Part shown: in pieces, positions 26,674 through 36,467 of the stretch
Numbering within the stretch: position 1 is the first letter of the stretch
Layout of the letters: each line of letters opens with the position of its first letter
Origin: Rhodanobacter humi
Lineage (GTDB): Bacteria; Pseudomonadota; Gammaproteobacteria; Xanthomonadales; Rhodanobacteraceae
Length of the DNA stretch: 64,000 nt
Assembly: GCF_041107455.1 (NCBI RefSeq)
Contig: NZ_JBGBPY010000001.1
Coordinates: forward strand, 3,100,001 to 3,164,000
Direction of reading: 5' to 3'
Notes under the pieces: model-generated
What the model saw: the letters and a program-made list of their open reading frames with translations, nothing else
What the model was told of the DNA's origin: nothing
Databases searched by the model: none
Made by a program: the position numbers and the translations under genes

Positions 26674-27119
26674 TGACTGATGTAACCCATCCGATGAGTT
26701 CCAATCGTCCGTACCTGCTGCGGGCGATCTACGACTGGATCAGCGACAACGGCCTGACCCCGTACCTGCTGATCGATGCCGCCGGCGAAGGCGTTCGCGT
26801 GCCGCCGCAGGTGGTGAAGAACGGCCAGGTGGTGCTGAACATCGCGATGCGCGCGGTGGCGAACCTGGAACTGGGCAACGACTGGATCGGTTTCTCCGCG
26901 CGCTTCTCCGGCGTCAGCCAGGCGGTGCGCATCCCGGTCGGCTCGGTGCTGGCGCTGTACGCCCAGGAAAACGGGCAGGGCATGATGTTCCCGGCCGAAG
27001 AGGAAGGTGGCGACACACCGCCGCCCGCGCCGGCACCCGACGAGCCGCCGTCCGGCCAGGGCGGCAACGGCGACGACAAGCCCAAGCGCGGCGCGCCATT
27101 CCTGCGGGTCATCAAGTAG
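26673..27119 (+). CDS. sspB: ClpXP specificity-enhancing factor SspB
   Basis: 148 residues from ATG 26673, overlapping the sspA stop; ATG 26694 is a possible alternative. The core RPYLLRAIYDWISDNGLTPY and the Asn/Gly-rich ARFSGVSQAVRIPVGSVLALYA are family-typical, and the disordered tail ends in the ClpX-docking module RGAPFLRVIK. It delivers ssrA-tagged proteins to ClpXP. The TAG stop is shared with the REP that follows. Confidence 0.96.
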   Translation: MTDVTHPMSSNRPYLLRAIYDWISDNGLTPYLLIDAAGEGVRVPPQVVKNGQVVLNIAMRAVANLELGNDWIGFSARFSGVSQAVRIPVGSVLALYAQENGQGMMFPAEEEGGDTPPPAPAPDEPPSGQGGNGDDKPKRGAPFLRVIK

Positions 27120-27138
27120 GAGCGGCTGCAGCCGCGAT
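27116..27138. repeat. Single REP after sspB
   Basis: GTAGGAGCGGCTGCAGCCGC: one hairpin head without the inverted partner. Its TAG is the sspB stop. Confidence 0.8.
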
Positions 27139-27146
27139 ACCTGCCG

Positions 27147-27632
27147 TCAGTGCAACGTGTCGCCACCACCGGAATGCCGGCGCGGTCGCAGCGGCACCAC
27201 GTTGCTGCCCGATGCGGGTTCGTCCGGGTGATCGGCCGTCGGCGCGGACAGTGCGGCGGTCGGGTGACGTGGTTCCGAGCCGATGGACGGAATCTCCGCC
27301 GCTGTCGTCGGCACCGCCGGCATGAGCACCACCGTGGGCAGCCGCAGTTCGCTCATCGTGCCGCCCAGCATCCACAGCGAACCTTGCTCGCGATCCGCGC
27401 CGTCGATGCTCACCTCGAAGCCGTAGCAGCGCTCCAGCCGGCGCTGGCCGGCCACGCGACGCAGGCGCAGCGCGCGCAGGCCTACGGTTTCGTCCAGCAG
27501 TTGCACGCCGTAGCGTTCGCACTGCGAGCGCGCCTCGGCGGTCGCGCGCTCGCGCGCCGCGCTCAGCTTCAGCCACAGCCCGATCACGGCGATCAGCGCC
27601 AGCAGTACCAGCAGATCGTTGACGTTGCCCAT
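27147..27632 (-). CDS. DUF3301 family membrane-anchored protein
   Basis: 161 residues from ATG 27632, which begins directly at the single N-terminal helix (MGNVNDLLVLLALIAVIGLW). The following domain (CERYGVQLLDETVGLRALRL ... CYGFEVSIDGADREQGSLWM) is the DUF3301 pattern seen in gammaproteobacteria. Function is unknown. The C-terminal third is low-complexity and Pro/Thr/Ser-rich. Confidence 0.78.
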   Translation of the reverse strand: MGNVNDLLVLLALIAVIGLWLKLSAARERATAEARSQCERYGVQLLDETVGLRALRLRRVAGQRRLERCYGFEVSIDGADREQGSLWMLGGTMSELRLPTVVLMPAVPTTAAEIPSIGSEPRHPTAALSAPTADHPDEPASGSNVVPLRPRRHSGGGDTLH

Positions 27633-27716
27633 GCCTGCAGTGTGTGGGCGGGCAGGGCGGCGCGCAAGCCGGGGGCCGTCCGCGGAGCGCAGCATGTGCG
27701 CGAAAACCCATGGAGT

Positions 27717-27806
27717 GAGTGAAGAGGAGTGAGAAGTGGGAGAAGAGCATGGCCACGCCGCTTCTCATGTTCTTGGCTTTCTCTATCTACTCACTGCTCT
27801 TCACTC
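27717..27806. repeat. Long imperfect inverted repeat between nadC and the DUF3301 gene
   Basis: GAGTGAAGAGGAGTGA (27717-27732) pairs with TCACTGCTCTTCACTC (27791-27806), one mismatch in 16, around a pyrimidine/purine-biased loop that also contains GAGAAG / CTTCTC. It is downstream of nadC on the minus strand and may end that transcript. Confidence 0.6.
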
Positions 27807-27847
27807 ATCTCGCCTGCGCGCGCAGGATGTGATCCTGCAGGGGATTA

Positions 27848-28705
27848 TCAGCCCAGGCGCAGCCGCAGCGAGAGATCGATCGCGCGGACGTGCTTGGTCA
27901 GCGCGCCCACCGAGACGTAGTCGACGCCGGTGCGGGCGTACTCGCCGATGGTGGTGAGGTCGACGTTGCCGGAGACCTCCAGCGGCACGCGCCCGGCGGC
28001 GATCTGCACGGCCTCGCGCATCTGCGGCACGCTGAAGTTGTCGAGCATGATTCGGTCCACGCCGGCGGCCAGCGCCTGCTGCAGCTCGTCCAGGTTCTCC
28101 ACCTCGACCTCGAGCAGCAGGCCGGGATGCAGGCGTCGCGCCGCCGCCACCGCGTTGGCGATGCCGCCGGCGGCGATGATGTGGTTTTCCTTGACCAGGA
28201 TCGCGTCGTACAGGCCGATGCGATGGTTGTGGCCGCCGCCGCAACGCACTGCGTACTTCTGCGCCAGGCGCAGGCCGGGCACGGTCTTGCGGGTGTCGAG
28301 CACGCGCGCGCCGGTGCCCGCCACCGCGGCCACGTAGGCGGCGGTGGCGGTGGCGGCGCCGGACAGCAACTGCAGGAAGTTCAGCGCCGAGCGCTCGGCG
28401 CTGACCAGTGAGCGGGCGTGGCCGGAAAGCCGGCAGATCACCGTGCCGGGCGCCACGCGTTCGCCGTCGCGCGCCTGCCACTCGATGCGCACCGCCGGAT
28501 CCATGCGCCGGAAGCAGGCATCGAACCAGGGCGCGCCGGCGATCACCGCCTCGTCGCGGCAGGTGAGCGCGGCCTCGGCCACGGCGTCGGCGGGCAGCAG
28601 TTCGGCGGTGGCGTCGCCCTTGCCGAGATCCTCGGCAAAGGCGCGTTCCACATCGGCGGCAATCAGTTCGGCGGAGGGCGGAGCGAACGGGAGGCTGGAA
28701 TTCAT
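27848..28705 (-). CDS. nadC: Nicotinate-nucleotide pyrophosphorylase (carboxylating)
   Basis: 285 residues from ATG 28705, which overlaps the stop of the DUF1631 gene (ATGA). The sequences SAERSALNFLQLLSG, DTRKTVPGLRLAQKYAVRCG, GGGHNHRIGLYDAILVKENH and the C-terminal EVSGNVDLTTIGEYARTGVD are the conserved quinolinate phosphoribosyltransferase motifs. It converts quinolinate and PRPP to nicotinate mononucleotide in NAD synthesis. Confidence 0.96.
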   Translation of the reverse strand: MNSSLPFAPPSAELIAADVERAFAEDLGKGDATAELLPADAVAEAALTCRDEAVIAGAPWFDACFRRMDPAVRIEWQARDGERVAPGTVICRLSGHARSLVSAERSALNFLQLLSGAATATAAYVAAVAGTGARVLDTRKTVPGLRLAQKYAVRCGGGHNHRIGLYDAILVKENHIIAAGGIANAVAAARRLHPGLLLEVEVENLDELQQALAAGVDRIMLDNFSVPQMREAVQIAAGRVPLEVSGNVDLTTIGEYARTGVDYVSVGALTKHVRAIDLSLRLRLG

Positions 28706-30991
28706 TCGGTGTCCGTGCCGGGCTGGGGCGTGCCGGGCTGGCGCAGGCGGCTGACGATGGCGCTCATCGCGCGGTCGAACAGCGCATTGGTGGCCAGCAC
28801 CTGGGCATGACCGCCGGCCAGCAGCACGGCCAGTTCCTGCGGCGCGTAATCGGCCACCTTCAGGCCGCGCCGGTTGACGAACAGGTAGCGGCCGCTCATC
28901 GGGCTGATCCACGACAGCTTGGCGCGCACCATCGGTTCGTCGGGCAACTGGAACTCCAGCCAGACGCCGGGCTGCAGCGCTTCCACCTGCCGCCATTCGG
29001 GGCTGTCGATGGCGACCGGCACGCTTTCCTCGGGCAGTTCGTCCTGCTCGGCCTGCGGCTCGACGAGGGGCTGGATGCTTTCCGGGATCGCGGCAACGGC
29101 AGCGGCGGCGACCTCGGCGGCCGGCACGGCACCGCGCGAGGGTTCACCCAACTGCTGGCCGTACCAGTCGCGCAGCTGCGCCAGCAGGCGCTCGATGTCC
29201 TGCGGCTGGAAGGCCACGTTGACCAGGCCCTGGCGCAGCGCGCGTTCGATGCCGGGCAGCAGCTGGCGCAGCTGCTGGCGCGTGGTGGCGTCCTGCGCCG
29301 GCCGCGTGCTGGCGATGAAGTCGTCCACGAAGCGCAAGGCGTCGCGGAACTCGCCGGAATCCTCGCCCTGGCGCAGCAGCACCAGCACCAGGTGGTTGGC
29401 CCAGGCGCGCGCCAGCACCTCGTGCACCAGCGGCGGCAGCTTGCGGCCGTCGATGCGTTCGACGATCTCGCGGGCGGCACGGCGGCGCGCCTGCTCCAGC
29501 TTCTCGCGGCCACGGGTGGATTCGGCCACGCGCTGCTCGGCCAGTTCGGAGCGCCGGCGGTTGGTCTCGTGGAACTGCTGCAGGTCAAACAACAGGCGTT
29601 CGAAGATCCCAAGGTCGTCGTCGAACTCGTGCAGCAACTGGTCGACGATGGCCTTGACCTTGTCGTGCAGGCGGCCGTCGCGGTCGGATTCCGGCGACCA
29701 GCCCTTGGCCTGTTCGGCCAGGGCGTCGAGCAGGCGGCGCGCCGGGTGCTGGCGGTGCGCGAACAGCTTGCGGTCGAGGATCGCCGCCTTGAGGTAGGGA
29801 ATCTGCAGCCGCGCCAGCATCACCTGCATCTCGGCCGGCAGGGTGTCGTCCTCGAGGATGAACTCGAACAGCATGCCGACCAAGTCGATGGTGTCCTCGT
29901 CGATGCTGGCGACATGGCTGGGCCGCGCGCCGCGCAGCGCGCCGAGCTGGCCCAGCAGCTGTTCCTTGAGCTGCGCCACGGCCTCGCGATCGAAGCTGCC
30001 GCCGCTCACCATGGACGGCGCGGCGAGGCCGCCGGACGCCAGCTGGGTCTGCAGCACGCTGAGCGCGCCCAGCAGCTCGCCGACGGAGGGCGGCGGGCTG
30101 CCGGCGTCGCCGGCCTGGGCGGACGACGGCGCGACGGCGCCGCGTCGCGCGACGAACAGGCCGTGCAGGGTCTGCAGCAGTTCGGCGGCCGCCGGGATCG
30201 GCGACCTCGTCCGTGCCCGCGCCGGCCATCGCGGCACCGCCGGCATGCGCCGCCTGGGCGCCGCCGCGGGGCGTGCCGGCTCCGCGCGACGCGACCGGGC
30301 GCAGCTGCGGCAGCACGCCGGCGCGGGCCAGGTCGGCGTTCGCCTCGGCGTACAGCTCTTCCAGCGTGGACAGCACGTAGCGGTCGAACAGCTTGTAGAT
30401 GAGCAGCTTGACGCGCATGTCCGCGCCCAGTTCCTTCAGCGCCTGGCGGAAGGCCTGCGACAGCGCCGCCGGGGCGATCGGATTGCCGGCATCGTCGACC
30501 TTGCGGCCGCCGCAGATCACCGAGAGGCGCTGGTTGATCGCGAACAGGTCGCGCGCCAGCCGGCTCTCGTGCTTGCTGCTCATGCTGGTGATCGCCAGCG
30601 ATTCCTCGAGCTCGGCGTCGGCCACCAGCGACAGTTCGGACATCGCCGGCGCGGGCGCCGAGGTGCCGGGTGCGGCGCGCCCGGCCAGGTTGCCCAGCTC
30701 GCGGTTGACCGTGGCGAGGAAGTTGCGCTCGATCGCCGGACGGCGCTTGCGCACCTCGCGCATGCCATCGAAGTAATGGGTCTGGGTGGCGTTGTTCTCG
30801 GCCTTCTCGGCGAGGTCGAACAGCGCGTCGTCGACGTGCTCGAACAGGTTGCCCAGGCATTGCTGCAGGCGCTTGCCGGCGACCCCGCGCACGGCGTTCA
30901 GCAGCTCGCCCACGCGCTCGCCGGCGCTGGCGTCGAGGCGCGGCGCCAGGGGCACGATCTTGGGCGGTTCGTAGGCTTCGTTCATGGCCAC
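28702..30991 (-). CDS. DUF1631 family protein, frameshifted
   Basis: Two frames together cover about 762 residues of a DUF1631 protein. The N-terminal part (from ATG at or near 30991, MAMNEAYEPPKIVPLAPR) runs to about 30200, and the C-terminal part resumes with AAAELLQTLHGLFVARRG and ends with a PilZ-like segment (GVWLEFQLPDEP ... SGRYLFVNRRG). One extra base in the GC run at about 30185-30200 explains the change of frame. The function of DUF1631 is not known; the terminal domain suggests a regulatory or nucleotide-binding role, which is inference. It overlaps nadC by four bases. Confidence 0.78.
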
Positions 30992-31067
30992 ACCGGAAGT
31001 TTGTCGTTGGCGCTTGCGGGCGAGTCGTCGATCCGTCGGCGAGGGTTCGGGGCGTGGGGACGCTGCT

Positions 31068-31337
31068 TCAGGGGGCCGGGAAATCGTTCAACTGGGTGGT
31101 GCCGATGCCATCTTCGGGCAGCATCACGGGGATGCCGTCGTCGACACGGTAAATCAGCTTGCGGTCGATGGTGATCAGGCCTTCGTCGACGCGCTCGCGC
31201 ACCGGGCTGCCGGCCGTCGTGACCACACCGCCGGCCACGATGGCGCCGTTCAGCGCGTCCAGTTCGGCACGGCCGAGCAGGCGCACCGGCGTCTTGCTGA
31301 CCGGGCAGCACAGGATGTCGAGCAGGCGCTTGTCCAT
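31068..31337 (-). CDS. Trm112 family protein, zinc Cys pair incomplete
   Basis: 89 residues from ATG 31337: MDKRLLDILCCPVSKTPV, then LIYRVDDGIPVMLPEDG, the shape of the small YcaR/Trm112 proteins that in eukaryotes and archaea activate methyltransferases. The usual C-P-x-C zinc pair is C-P-V-S here and no second Cys pair is visible, so it probably does not bind zinc. It is transcribed away from purE. Confidence 0.82.
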   Translation of the reverse strand: MDKRLLDILCCPVSKTPVRLLGRAELDALNGAIVAGGVVTTAGSPVRERVDEGLITIDRKLIYRVDDGIPVMLPEDGIGTTQLNDFPAP

Positions 31338-31397
31338 GTGGCGGAATCGTTGCGGAACCGGAAAGCCGTACAATAACCATTTTTGGACGGCTGGACC

Positions 31398-31901
31398 ATG
31401 ACAGCGACGACGGAAACGCCAAGGGTAGGCGTGGTGATGGGCTCGCGTTCGGACTGGGAGACCATGGAGCACGCCTCCGGCGTGCTGACCGAGCTGGGCG
31501 TGGCGCACGAGGTGCAGGTGGTGTCCGCCCACCGCACGCCGGACCTGCTGTTCCGCTATGCCGAACAGGCGGCCGGGCGCGGCATCCAGGTGATCGTCGC
31601 CGGCGCCGGCGGAGCCGCCCACCTGCCGGGCATGCTGGCGGCCAAGACCCGGCTGCCGGTGCTGGGCGTGCCGGTGCAGTCCAAGGCGCTGAGCGGCATG
31701 GACTCCCTGCTGTCGATCGCGCAGATGCCGGCCGGCATCCCGGTGGGCACGCTGGCGATCGGCCGCGCCGGTGCGGTGAACGCGGGCCTGCTCGCTGCCG
31801 CGGTGCTGGCGTTGCACGATCCGCGCCTCGCGCAGGCGCTGGAGAGCTGGCGCAGCCGGCAGACGCAGGCGGTGCTCGACCAGCCGGACCCGCGCGCATG
31901 A
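31398..31901 (+). CDS. purE: 5-(carboxyamino)imidazole ribonucleotide mutase
   Basis: 167 residues from ATG 31398; a TTG 15 bases upstream keeps the frame open but has no support. The motifs [21 protein letters not shown] and [12 protein letters not shown] are the PurE active-site signatures. It moves the carboxyl group of N5-CAIR to give CAIR in purine synthesis. A TACAAT box is present at 31369-31374. purK follows with an ATGA overlap. Confidence 0.96.
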   Translation: MTATTETPRVGVVMGSRSDWETMEHASGVLTELGVAHEVQVVSAHRTPDLLFRYAEQAAGRGIQVIVAGAGGAAHLPGMLAAKTRLPVLGVPVQSKALSGMDSLLSIAQMPAGIPVGTLAIGRAGAVNAGLLAAAVLALHDPRLAQALESWRSRQTQAVLDQPDPRA

Positions 31902-33055
31902 GTGCATCGCGGCAGCCCGTGCTCGGCATCCTCGGCGGCGGCCAGCTGGCGCGCATGCTGGCGCTGGCGGCCGCGCCGCTGGGCGTGAACACCCTGGTGG
32001 TGGACAGCGCCGCCGACGCCTGCGCCGGCCAGGTGGCGCCACTGGTCCGGGCCGACTGGACTGACTACGCCGCGCTGGAAGAATTCGCGCGCCAGGTCGA
32101 CGTGGTCACCTTCGATTTCGAGAACGTGCCGGCCGAAACTGCACAGTGGCTGGCCGAGCGGGTGGCGGTGTTCCCGAACCCGCGCGCGCTGGCGGTGGCG
32201 CAGGACCGCCTCGCCGAGAAGACCCTGTTCCGCGAGTGCGGGCTGGCCACGCCCGGGTTCATGGCGGTGGATATCCGCGCGGATCTCGATCGTGCGCTGG
32301 CCGCGGTGGGTGCCCCGGCCATCCTCAAGACCCGCCGGCTGGGCTACGACGGCAAGGGCCAGTTCCGGCTGAAGTCGCTGGCCGACGCCGACGCGGCCTG
32401 GACCGCGCTGGGCGCGCAGGCGGCGAAGCACGGGCTGATCCTCGAAGCCTTCGTGCCGTTCCAGCGCGAGCTGTCGGTGCTGGCCGTGCGCGGCCGCGAC
32501 GGCGATTTCCGCACCTGGCCGCTGACCCGCAACTGGCACGTGGACGGCGTGCTCAGCCTCAGCCTCGCGCCTGCACAGGACATCGCCGCGCTGCAGCCGC
32601 GCGCCACCGCGCTGGCGCGCACCTTGGCCGAACGGCTGGACTACGTGGGCGTGTTCGCGCTGGAGCTGTTCGTCAAGGACGGCGAGCTGCTCGGCAACGA
32701 GATGGCGCCGCGCGTGCACAACTCCGGTCACTGGACGATCGAGGGTGCGCACACCAGCCAGTTCGAGAACCACGTGCGCGCCGTGCTCGGCCTGCCGCTG
32801 GGCGACACCGGCGCGCGCGGCCTGTCGGCGATGTTCAACTGGATCGGCGAGCTGCCCGATGCCGCATCGGTGCTGCGCACCGTCGACGCGCACTGGCACG
32901 ACTACGGCAAGCAGGCGCGACCGGGGCGCAAGGTGGGGCATGCCACGGTGTGTGCACCGGATGCGGCGATGCTGGCCACGCGGCTGGAAGCGCTGGGCAA
33001 GGCGCTGGGGCGCGAGGCGCAGGTGGCGGGGGCGCTGGGGATGTTGCGGGGGTGA
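31898..33055 (+). CDS. purK: 5-(carboxyamino)imidazole ribonucleotide synthase
   Basis: 385 residues. An ATP-grasp enzyme: the N-terminal [23 protein letters not shown]-grasp residues in [15 protein letters not shown], and [20 protein letters not shown] with the metal-binding Glu/Asn. It makes N5-CAIR from AIR, bicarbonate and ATP, the substrate of the adjacent PurE. It starts inside the purE stop codon, so the two are translationally coupled. Confidence 0.96.
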   Translation: MSASRQPVLGILGGGQLARMLALAAAPLGVNTLVVDSAADACAGQVAPLVRADWTDYAALEEFARQVDVVTFDFENVPAETAQWLAERVAVFPNPRALAVAQDRLAEKTLFRECGLATPGFMAVDIRADLDRALAAVGAPAILKTRRLGYDGKGQFRLKSLADADAAWTALGAQAAKHGLILEAFVPFQRELSVLAVRGRDGDFRTWPLTRNWHVDGVLSLSLAPAQDIAALQPRATALARTLAERLDYVGVFALELFVKDGELLGNEMAPRVHNSGHWTIEGAHTSQFENHVRAVLGLPLGDTGARGLSAMFNWIGELPDAASVLRTVDAHWHDYGKQARPGRKVGHATVCAPDAAMLATRLEALGKALGREAQVAGALGMLRG

Positions 33056-33057
33056 TA

Positions 33058-33375
33058 CGCCCATGGATGGGCGCACGTTCTGGCAGGCCGTTGGCCTGCC
33101 AGACGGAGCCTGACTCGCTTGGCGAGTCAGGCGAGCCAGAAAAGGGCAGGAGCCCTTTTCTGGCAATCAGGCACGGTGCTCTGGCTCTTCGCCCTCGACG
33201 TACGGATACGAAAAAGCCGCGGATGCCCGCGGCTTTTTCGTATCCGTGTGTTTGGCGGAACAAAGCAAGAGCGTTCGTGCCTGATGGTCAAAAACGGGCT
33301 CCTGCCCGTTTTTGACTCGCCTGATTCGCAGGGCGAATCAGGCTCCGCTGCGCGTGCGCCCATCCATGGGCGCAG
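33058..33375. repeat. Composite nested palindrome between purK and tsf
   Basis: A 318-bp array of hairpins arranged as a mirror image. Left: CGCCCATGGATGGGCG, CTGGCAGGCC stem (33080-33102), 11-bp stem (33108-33132), 13-bp stem GCCAGAAAAGGGC (33135-33164). Centre: perfect 21-bp stem (33202-33247). Right: 13-bp stem GTCAAAAACGGGC (33287-33316), 11-bp stem GCCTGATTCGC (33319-33343), GCGCCCATCCATGGGCGC. Left and right modules are also inverted copies of each other. No coding sequence is credible here. Confidence 0.9.
33202..33247. terminator. Bidirectional terminator between convergent purK and tsf
   Basis: A perfect 21-bp stem with an ATGC loop; the stem includes A5 on the left and T5 on the right, so both strands show GC-rich stem plus T run. 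It is placed to end purEK (+) and rpsB-tsf (-). Confidence 0.85.
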
Positions 33376-33400
33376 GGCGCGGAGCGCGCGAGCGCGCTCC

Positions 33401-34279
33401 TTAGACTTGCATCGCCTTGGCGACTTCGGCCAGGTAGTCTTCCTGCACCTTCTCGATGCCTTCGCCCACGGCCAGGCGCACCACGGCGGCGACGTCGGCG
33501 CCTTCCTTCTTCAGCGCGTCGCCCACGGTGACGTTGGTGTCCAGCACGTAGGGCTGTCCGACCAGGGTGACCTCGGAGACGATCTTGTTGATCTTGCCCG
33601 CGACGATCTTCTCCAGGATCTCGGCCGGCTTGGCCTTTTCCTTGTCCGACATCGCGGCCAGCGCGATTTCCTTTTCCTTGGCGATGAAGTCGGCGGGAAC
33701 GTCCTCGGCCTTCACGTAGGGCGGGTTCATCGCCGCCACGTGCATCGCGATGCCCTTGGCCAGCTCCTCGGAGCCGCCCTTGAGCGCCACCAGCACGCCG
33801 ATGCGGCCGCCGTGGATGTAGCTGCCGATGGTGCCGTCGCTTTCCACGCGGGCCACGCGACGCACGTCGATCTTCTCGCCGATGGTGGCGATCAGCGCCT
33901 TGGCGGCTTCCTCGACATTGCTGGCACCCGGGTAGGCGGCAGCCTTCAGCGCGTCGATGTCGGCGGCGCCGGACTTCAGCGCCACGTCGGCGACGGTGTC
34001 GCTGAACTTCACGAAGTCGGGGTTCTTGGTGACGAAGTCGGTTTCGCAGTTGACCTCGACCAGCACGGCTTTGCCGCCGGCCTGGGCGGCCACGATGCGG
34101 CCTTCGGCGGCCACGCGGCCGGCCTTCTTGTCGGCCTTGGCGAGGCCGGACTTGCGCAGCCACTCCATCGCGATCTCGATGTCGCCGTGGTTCTCGACCA
34201 GCGCCTTCTTGCATTCCATCATGCCGGCGCCGGAACGCTCACGCAGCTCCTTGACCAGTTGGGCGGAGATATTGCTCAT
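33401..34279 (-). CDS. tsf: Translation elongation factor Ts
   Basis: 292 residues from ATG 34279. The N-terminal UBA-like segment and the EF-Tu-contact motif [18 protein letters not shown], then [12 protein letters not shown] and the coiled-coil and core repeats. It exchanges GDP for GTP on EF-Tu. It is 102 bases after rpsB, the universal partner. Confidence 0.97.
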   Translation of the reverse strand: MSNISAQLVKELRERSGAGMMECKKALVENHGDIEIAMEWLRKSGLAKADKKAGRVAAEGRIVAAQAGGKAVLVEVNCETDFVTKNPDFVKFSDTVADVALKSGAADIDALKAAAYPGASNVEEAAKALIATIGEKIDVRRVARVESDGTIGSYIHGGRIGVLVALKGGSEELAKGIAMHVAAMNPPYVKAEDVPADFIAKEKEIALAAMSDKEKAKPAEILEKIVAGKINKIVSEVTLVGQPYVLDTNVTVGDALKKEGADVAAVVRLAVGEGIEKVQEDYLAEVAKAMQV

Positions 34280-34381
34280 CGGTATTCCTCGAATGCTTGA
34301 GGCGTCGTGGCGGATCGCGCCACGACGCCGGACGGGCTTTGTCTTGTCGCAGCGACGGCGGTTGCCCGCCGTCATCTCGCC

Positions 34382-35245
34382 TTACTTGGCGTCGCGCGGG
34401 GCGCGGCCATCGCGGCCGCCGTCGCGGCGCGGCGCACCGGCGCCCTTGCGGGGAGCGGCGTCGCGGCGCGGTGCGGCCGGCTTGCGCTCGGCCTTGGCGA
34501 CCGGGTTGCCTTCCTCGTCCAGCTCGACGAACTCGTTGGCGTCGCCCTGGGCGGCGGCCGGCGCGGCAGCCTTGCCTTCCAGGATCGAGTCGGCGGCGGC
34601 GCGGGCGTACAGCTGGATCGCGCGGATCGCGTCGTCGTTGCCGGGGATCGCGTAGTCCACCAGCTCCGGGTTGTAGTTGGTGTCGACCACCGCGATCACC
34701 GGGATGCCGAGCTTCTTGGCTTCCTGCACCGCGATGTCCTCGTGGCCGATGTCGATCACGAACAGCGCGTCGGGCAGGCGGTTCATGTCCTTGATGCCGC
34801 CCAGCGAGGCCTGCAGCTTGTCGCGCTCGCGGCGACGGGCCAGCACTTCGTGCTTGACCAGCTTCTCGAAGCTGCCGTCGGTCTCGGCCGCTTCCAGCTC
34901 CTTGAGCTTGGCCACCGACTGCTTCACGGTGCGGAAGTTGGTGAGCATGCCGCCCAGCCAGCGCGCGGTGACGAAGGGCATGCCGGCGCGGGCGGCCTCC
35001 TCGGCCAGCGCCTCGCGGGCGGAGCGCTTGGTGCCCACGAACAGGATGGTGCCGCGCTTCTGCGCCAGGCCCGACAGGAAGTTCATCGCGTCGGTGAACA
35101 GCGGCAGGGTCTTCTCGAGGTTGATGATGTGGATCTTGCCGCGGGCGCCGAAGATGTACGGCGCCATCTTGGGGTTCCAGTAACGGGTCTGGTGACCGAA
35201 ATGGACGCCGGCCTCGAGCATTTCGCGCATGGTGACTTGAGCCAT
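34382..35245 (-). CDS. rpsB: 30S ribosomal protein S2 with basic C-terminal extension
   Basis: 287 residues. [20 protein letters not shown] and [16 protein letters not shown] are diagnostic. The protein is longer than E. coli S2 (about 241) because of a C-terminal tail rich in Ala, Pro, Arg and Lys (from about residue 245). GTG or long upstream starts are not needed: ATG 35245 fits the family. Transcription probably begins at the promoter at 35473-35502, giving a leader of about 220 bases, in line with the S2-autoregulated leaders known in gammaproteobacteria. Confidence 0.97.
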   Translation of the reverse strand: MAQVTMREMLEAGVHFGHQTRYWNPKMAPYIFGARGKIHIINLEKTLPLFTDAMNFLSGLAQKRGTILFVGTKRSAREALAEEAARAGMPFVTARWLGGMLTNFRTVKQSVAKLKELEAAETDGSFEKLVKHEVLARRRERDKLQASLGGIKDMNRLPDALFVIDIGHEDIAVQEAKKLGIPVIAVVDTNYNPELVDYAIPGNDDAIRAIQLYARAAADSILEGKAAAPAAAQGDANEFVELDEEGNPVAKAERKPAAPRRDAAPRKGAGAPRRDGGRDGRAPRDAK

Positions 35246-35381
35246 GGTGTAACTCCTTGCAGTGGGCCTTTTCAGGTGGCCCGGGGGGTTGGGACCTCCA
35301 CGCATCCCCGGCTTCGACCGCGGCAGCGAATGCTGCGCGCGGCACCCCGAAGAACGGTGCCGATGCGTGTGTGGCGTTGGT

Positions 35382-35410
35382 TTGGGCTTGTACCGCGGGG
35401 CGGTTACAAT
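35382..35410 (+). promoter_or_regulatory. Sigma-70-type promoter for map
   Basis: TTGGGC (35382-35387), 17 bases, TACAAT (35405-35410). Transcription would start near 35417, 130 bases before the map start codon. Confidence 0.6.
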
Positions 35411-35472
35411 CCCGTCTCGTTTTGCGTTGTGCGGGCGTCGATGACGCCGGGTGCAGCCTGCAAAACCGCGCA

Positions 35473-35502
35473 ATTGTAGCCGGTGCGCCGGCGATGCGGC
35501 AA
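35473..35502 (-). promoter_or_regulatory. Sigma-70-type promoter for rpsB-tsf
   Basis: On the minus strand TTGCCG (35497-35502), 18 bases, TACAAT (35473-35478). Transcription would start near 35466 and run through the map promoter. Together with the map promoter this accounts for the 300-base gap 35246-35545. Confidence 0.6.
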
Positions 35503-35545
35503 GTCGCTGGATTTCCAGCGTTTGTGCCGCCATATAGGCAAAACC

Positions 35546-36310
35546 ATGGCGATTACCCTGAAATCCCCCAAGGACCTCGAAGGCATGCGCGTGGCCGGCC
35601 AGCTGGCCGCCGAGGTGCTGGCCATGCTCAAGGAGCACGTCAGGCCCGGCGTCACCACCGAGGAACTGGACCGGCTGGCGTACGAGCACATCGTCAACGT
35701 GCAGAAGGCGGTGCCGGCCAACGTGGGCTATCACGGCTTCCCGAAGACGCTGTGCACCTCGGTCAACCACGTGATCTGCCACGGCATCCCCAGCCCCGGC
35801 AAGGTGCTCAAGGACGGCGACATCGTCAACCTCGACGTCACCGTCATCAAGGACGGCTGGCACGGCGACACCAGCCGCATGTACTTCGTGGGCACGCCAT
35901 CGGTGCTGGCGAAGAGGCTGGTGGAGACCACCCATGAGGCGATGATGCGCGGCATCCGCGCGGTGCGCCCCGGCGCCACCCTGGGCGACGTGGGTCACGC
36001 GATCCAGCAGCACGCCGAGGCGGCGGGCTTCAGCGTGGTGCGCGAGTACTGCGGCCACGGCATCGGCAAGGTCTACCACGACGAGCCGCAGGTGCTGCAC
36101 TACGGCAAGCCCGGCACCGGCGTGGAACTCAAGGAAGGCATGACCTTCACCGTCGAGCCGATGATCAACGCCGGCAAGCCGCACACCAAGCAGCTGCCGG
36201 ACGGCTGGACCGTGGTCACCAAGGACCACTCGCTCTCCGCGCAGTGGGAGCACACCATCGCGGTGACCGCCGACGGTTTCGAGATCCTCACGCCCTGGCC
36301 GGATGCGTAG
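35546..36310 (+). CDS. map: Methionine aminopeptidase, type I
   Basis: 254 residues from ATG 35546. Metal ligands are recognisable in [19 protein letters not shown] (two Asp), [20 protein letters not shown] (His) and [10 protein letters not shown] (Glu), with a final Glu near the C-terminus (WEHTIAVT). It removes the initiator Met from nascent proteins. The TAG stop coincides with the start of a palindromic repeat; glnD follows. Confidence 0.97.
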   Translation: MAITLKSPKDLEGMRVAGQLAAEVLAMLKEHVRPGVTTEELDRLAYEHIVNVQKAVPANVGYHGFPKTLCTSVNHVICHGIPSPGKVLKDGDIVNLDVTVIKDGWHGDTSRMYFVGTPSVLAKRLVETTHEAMMRGIRAVRPGATLGDVGHAIQQHAEAAGFSVVREYCGHGIGKVYHDEPQVLHYGKPGTGVELKEGMTFTVEPMINAGKPHTKQLPDGWTVVTKDHSLSAQWEHTIAVTADGFEILTPWPDA

Positions 36311-36407
36311 GAGCGCACCCCCGGATCAAGTCCGGGGCAGGCTCTGTGCGCGATGGCTCTGCGTCCTGACCGCAGCAAAAGCATTCGCGCACAGGGTGCG
36401 CTCCTAC
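36307..36407. repeat. Palindromic repeat with nested CCCCGGATCAAGTCCGGGG insertion
   Basis: GTAGGAGCGCACC is interrupted by CCCCGGATCAAGTCCGGGG plus CAGGCT, then continues TGTGCGCGATGG; the intact right arm is CATTCGCGCACAGGGTGCGC. The first TAG is the stop codon of map. Confidence 0.88.
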
Positions 36408-36467
36408 AGGTAATGCCGGGCGGCGTGGCAGACTGACAGTTCCCAACCGCTGCCCCGAACTCCACCG

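Noticed and set aside
33059-33400. Open frames across the composite palindrome (peptides like KGRSPFLAIRHG)
   Set aside because: They are read-through of hairpin arms and appear in mirrored form on both strands; no start signal.
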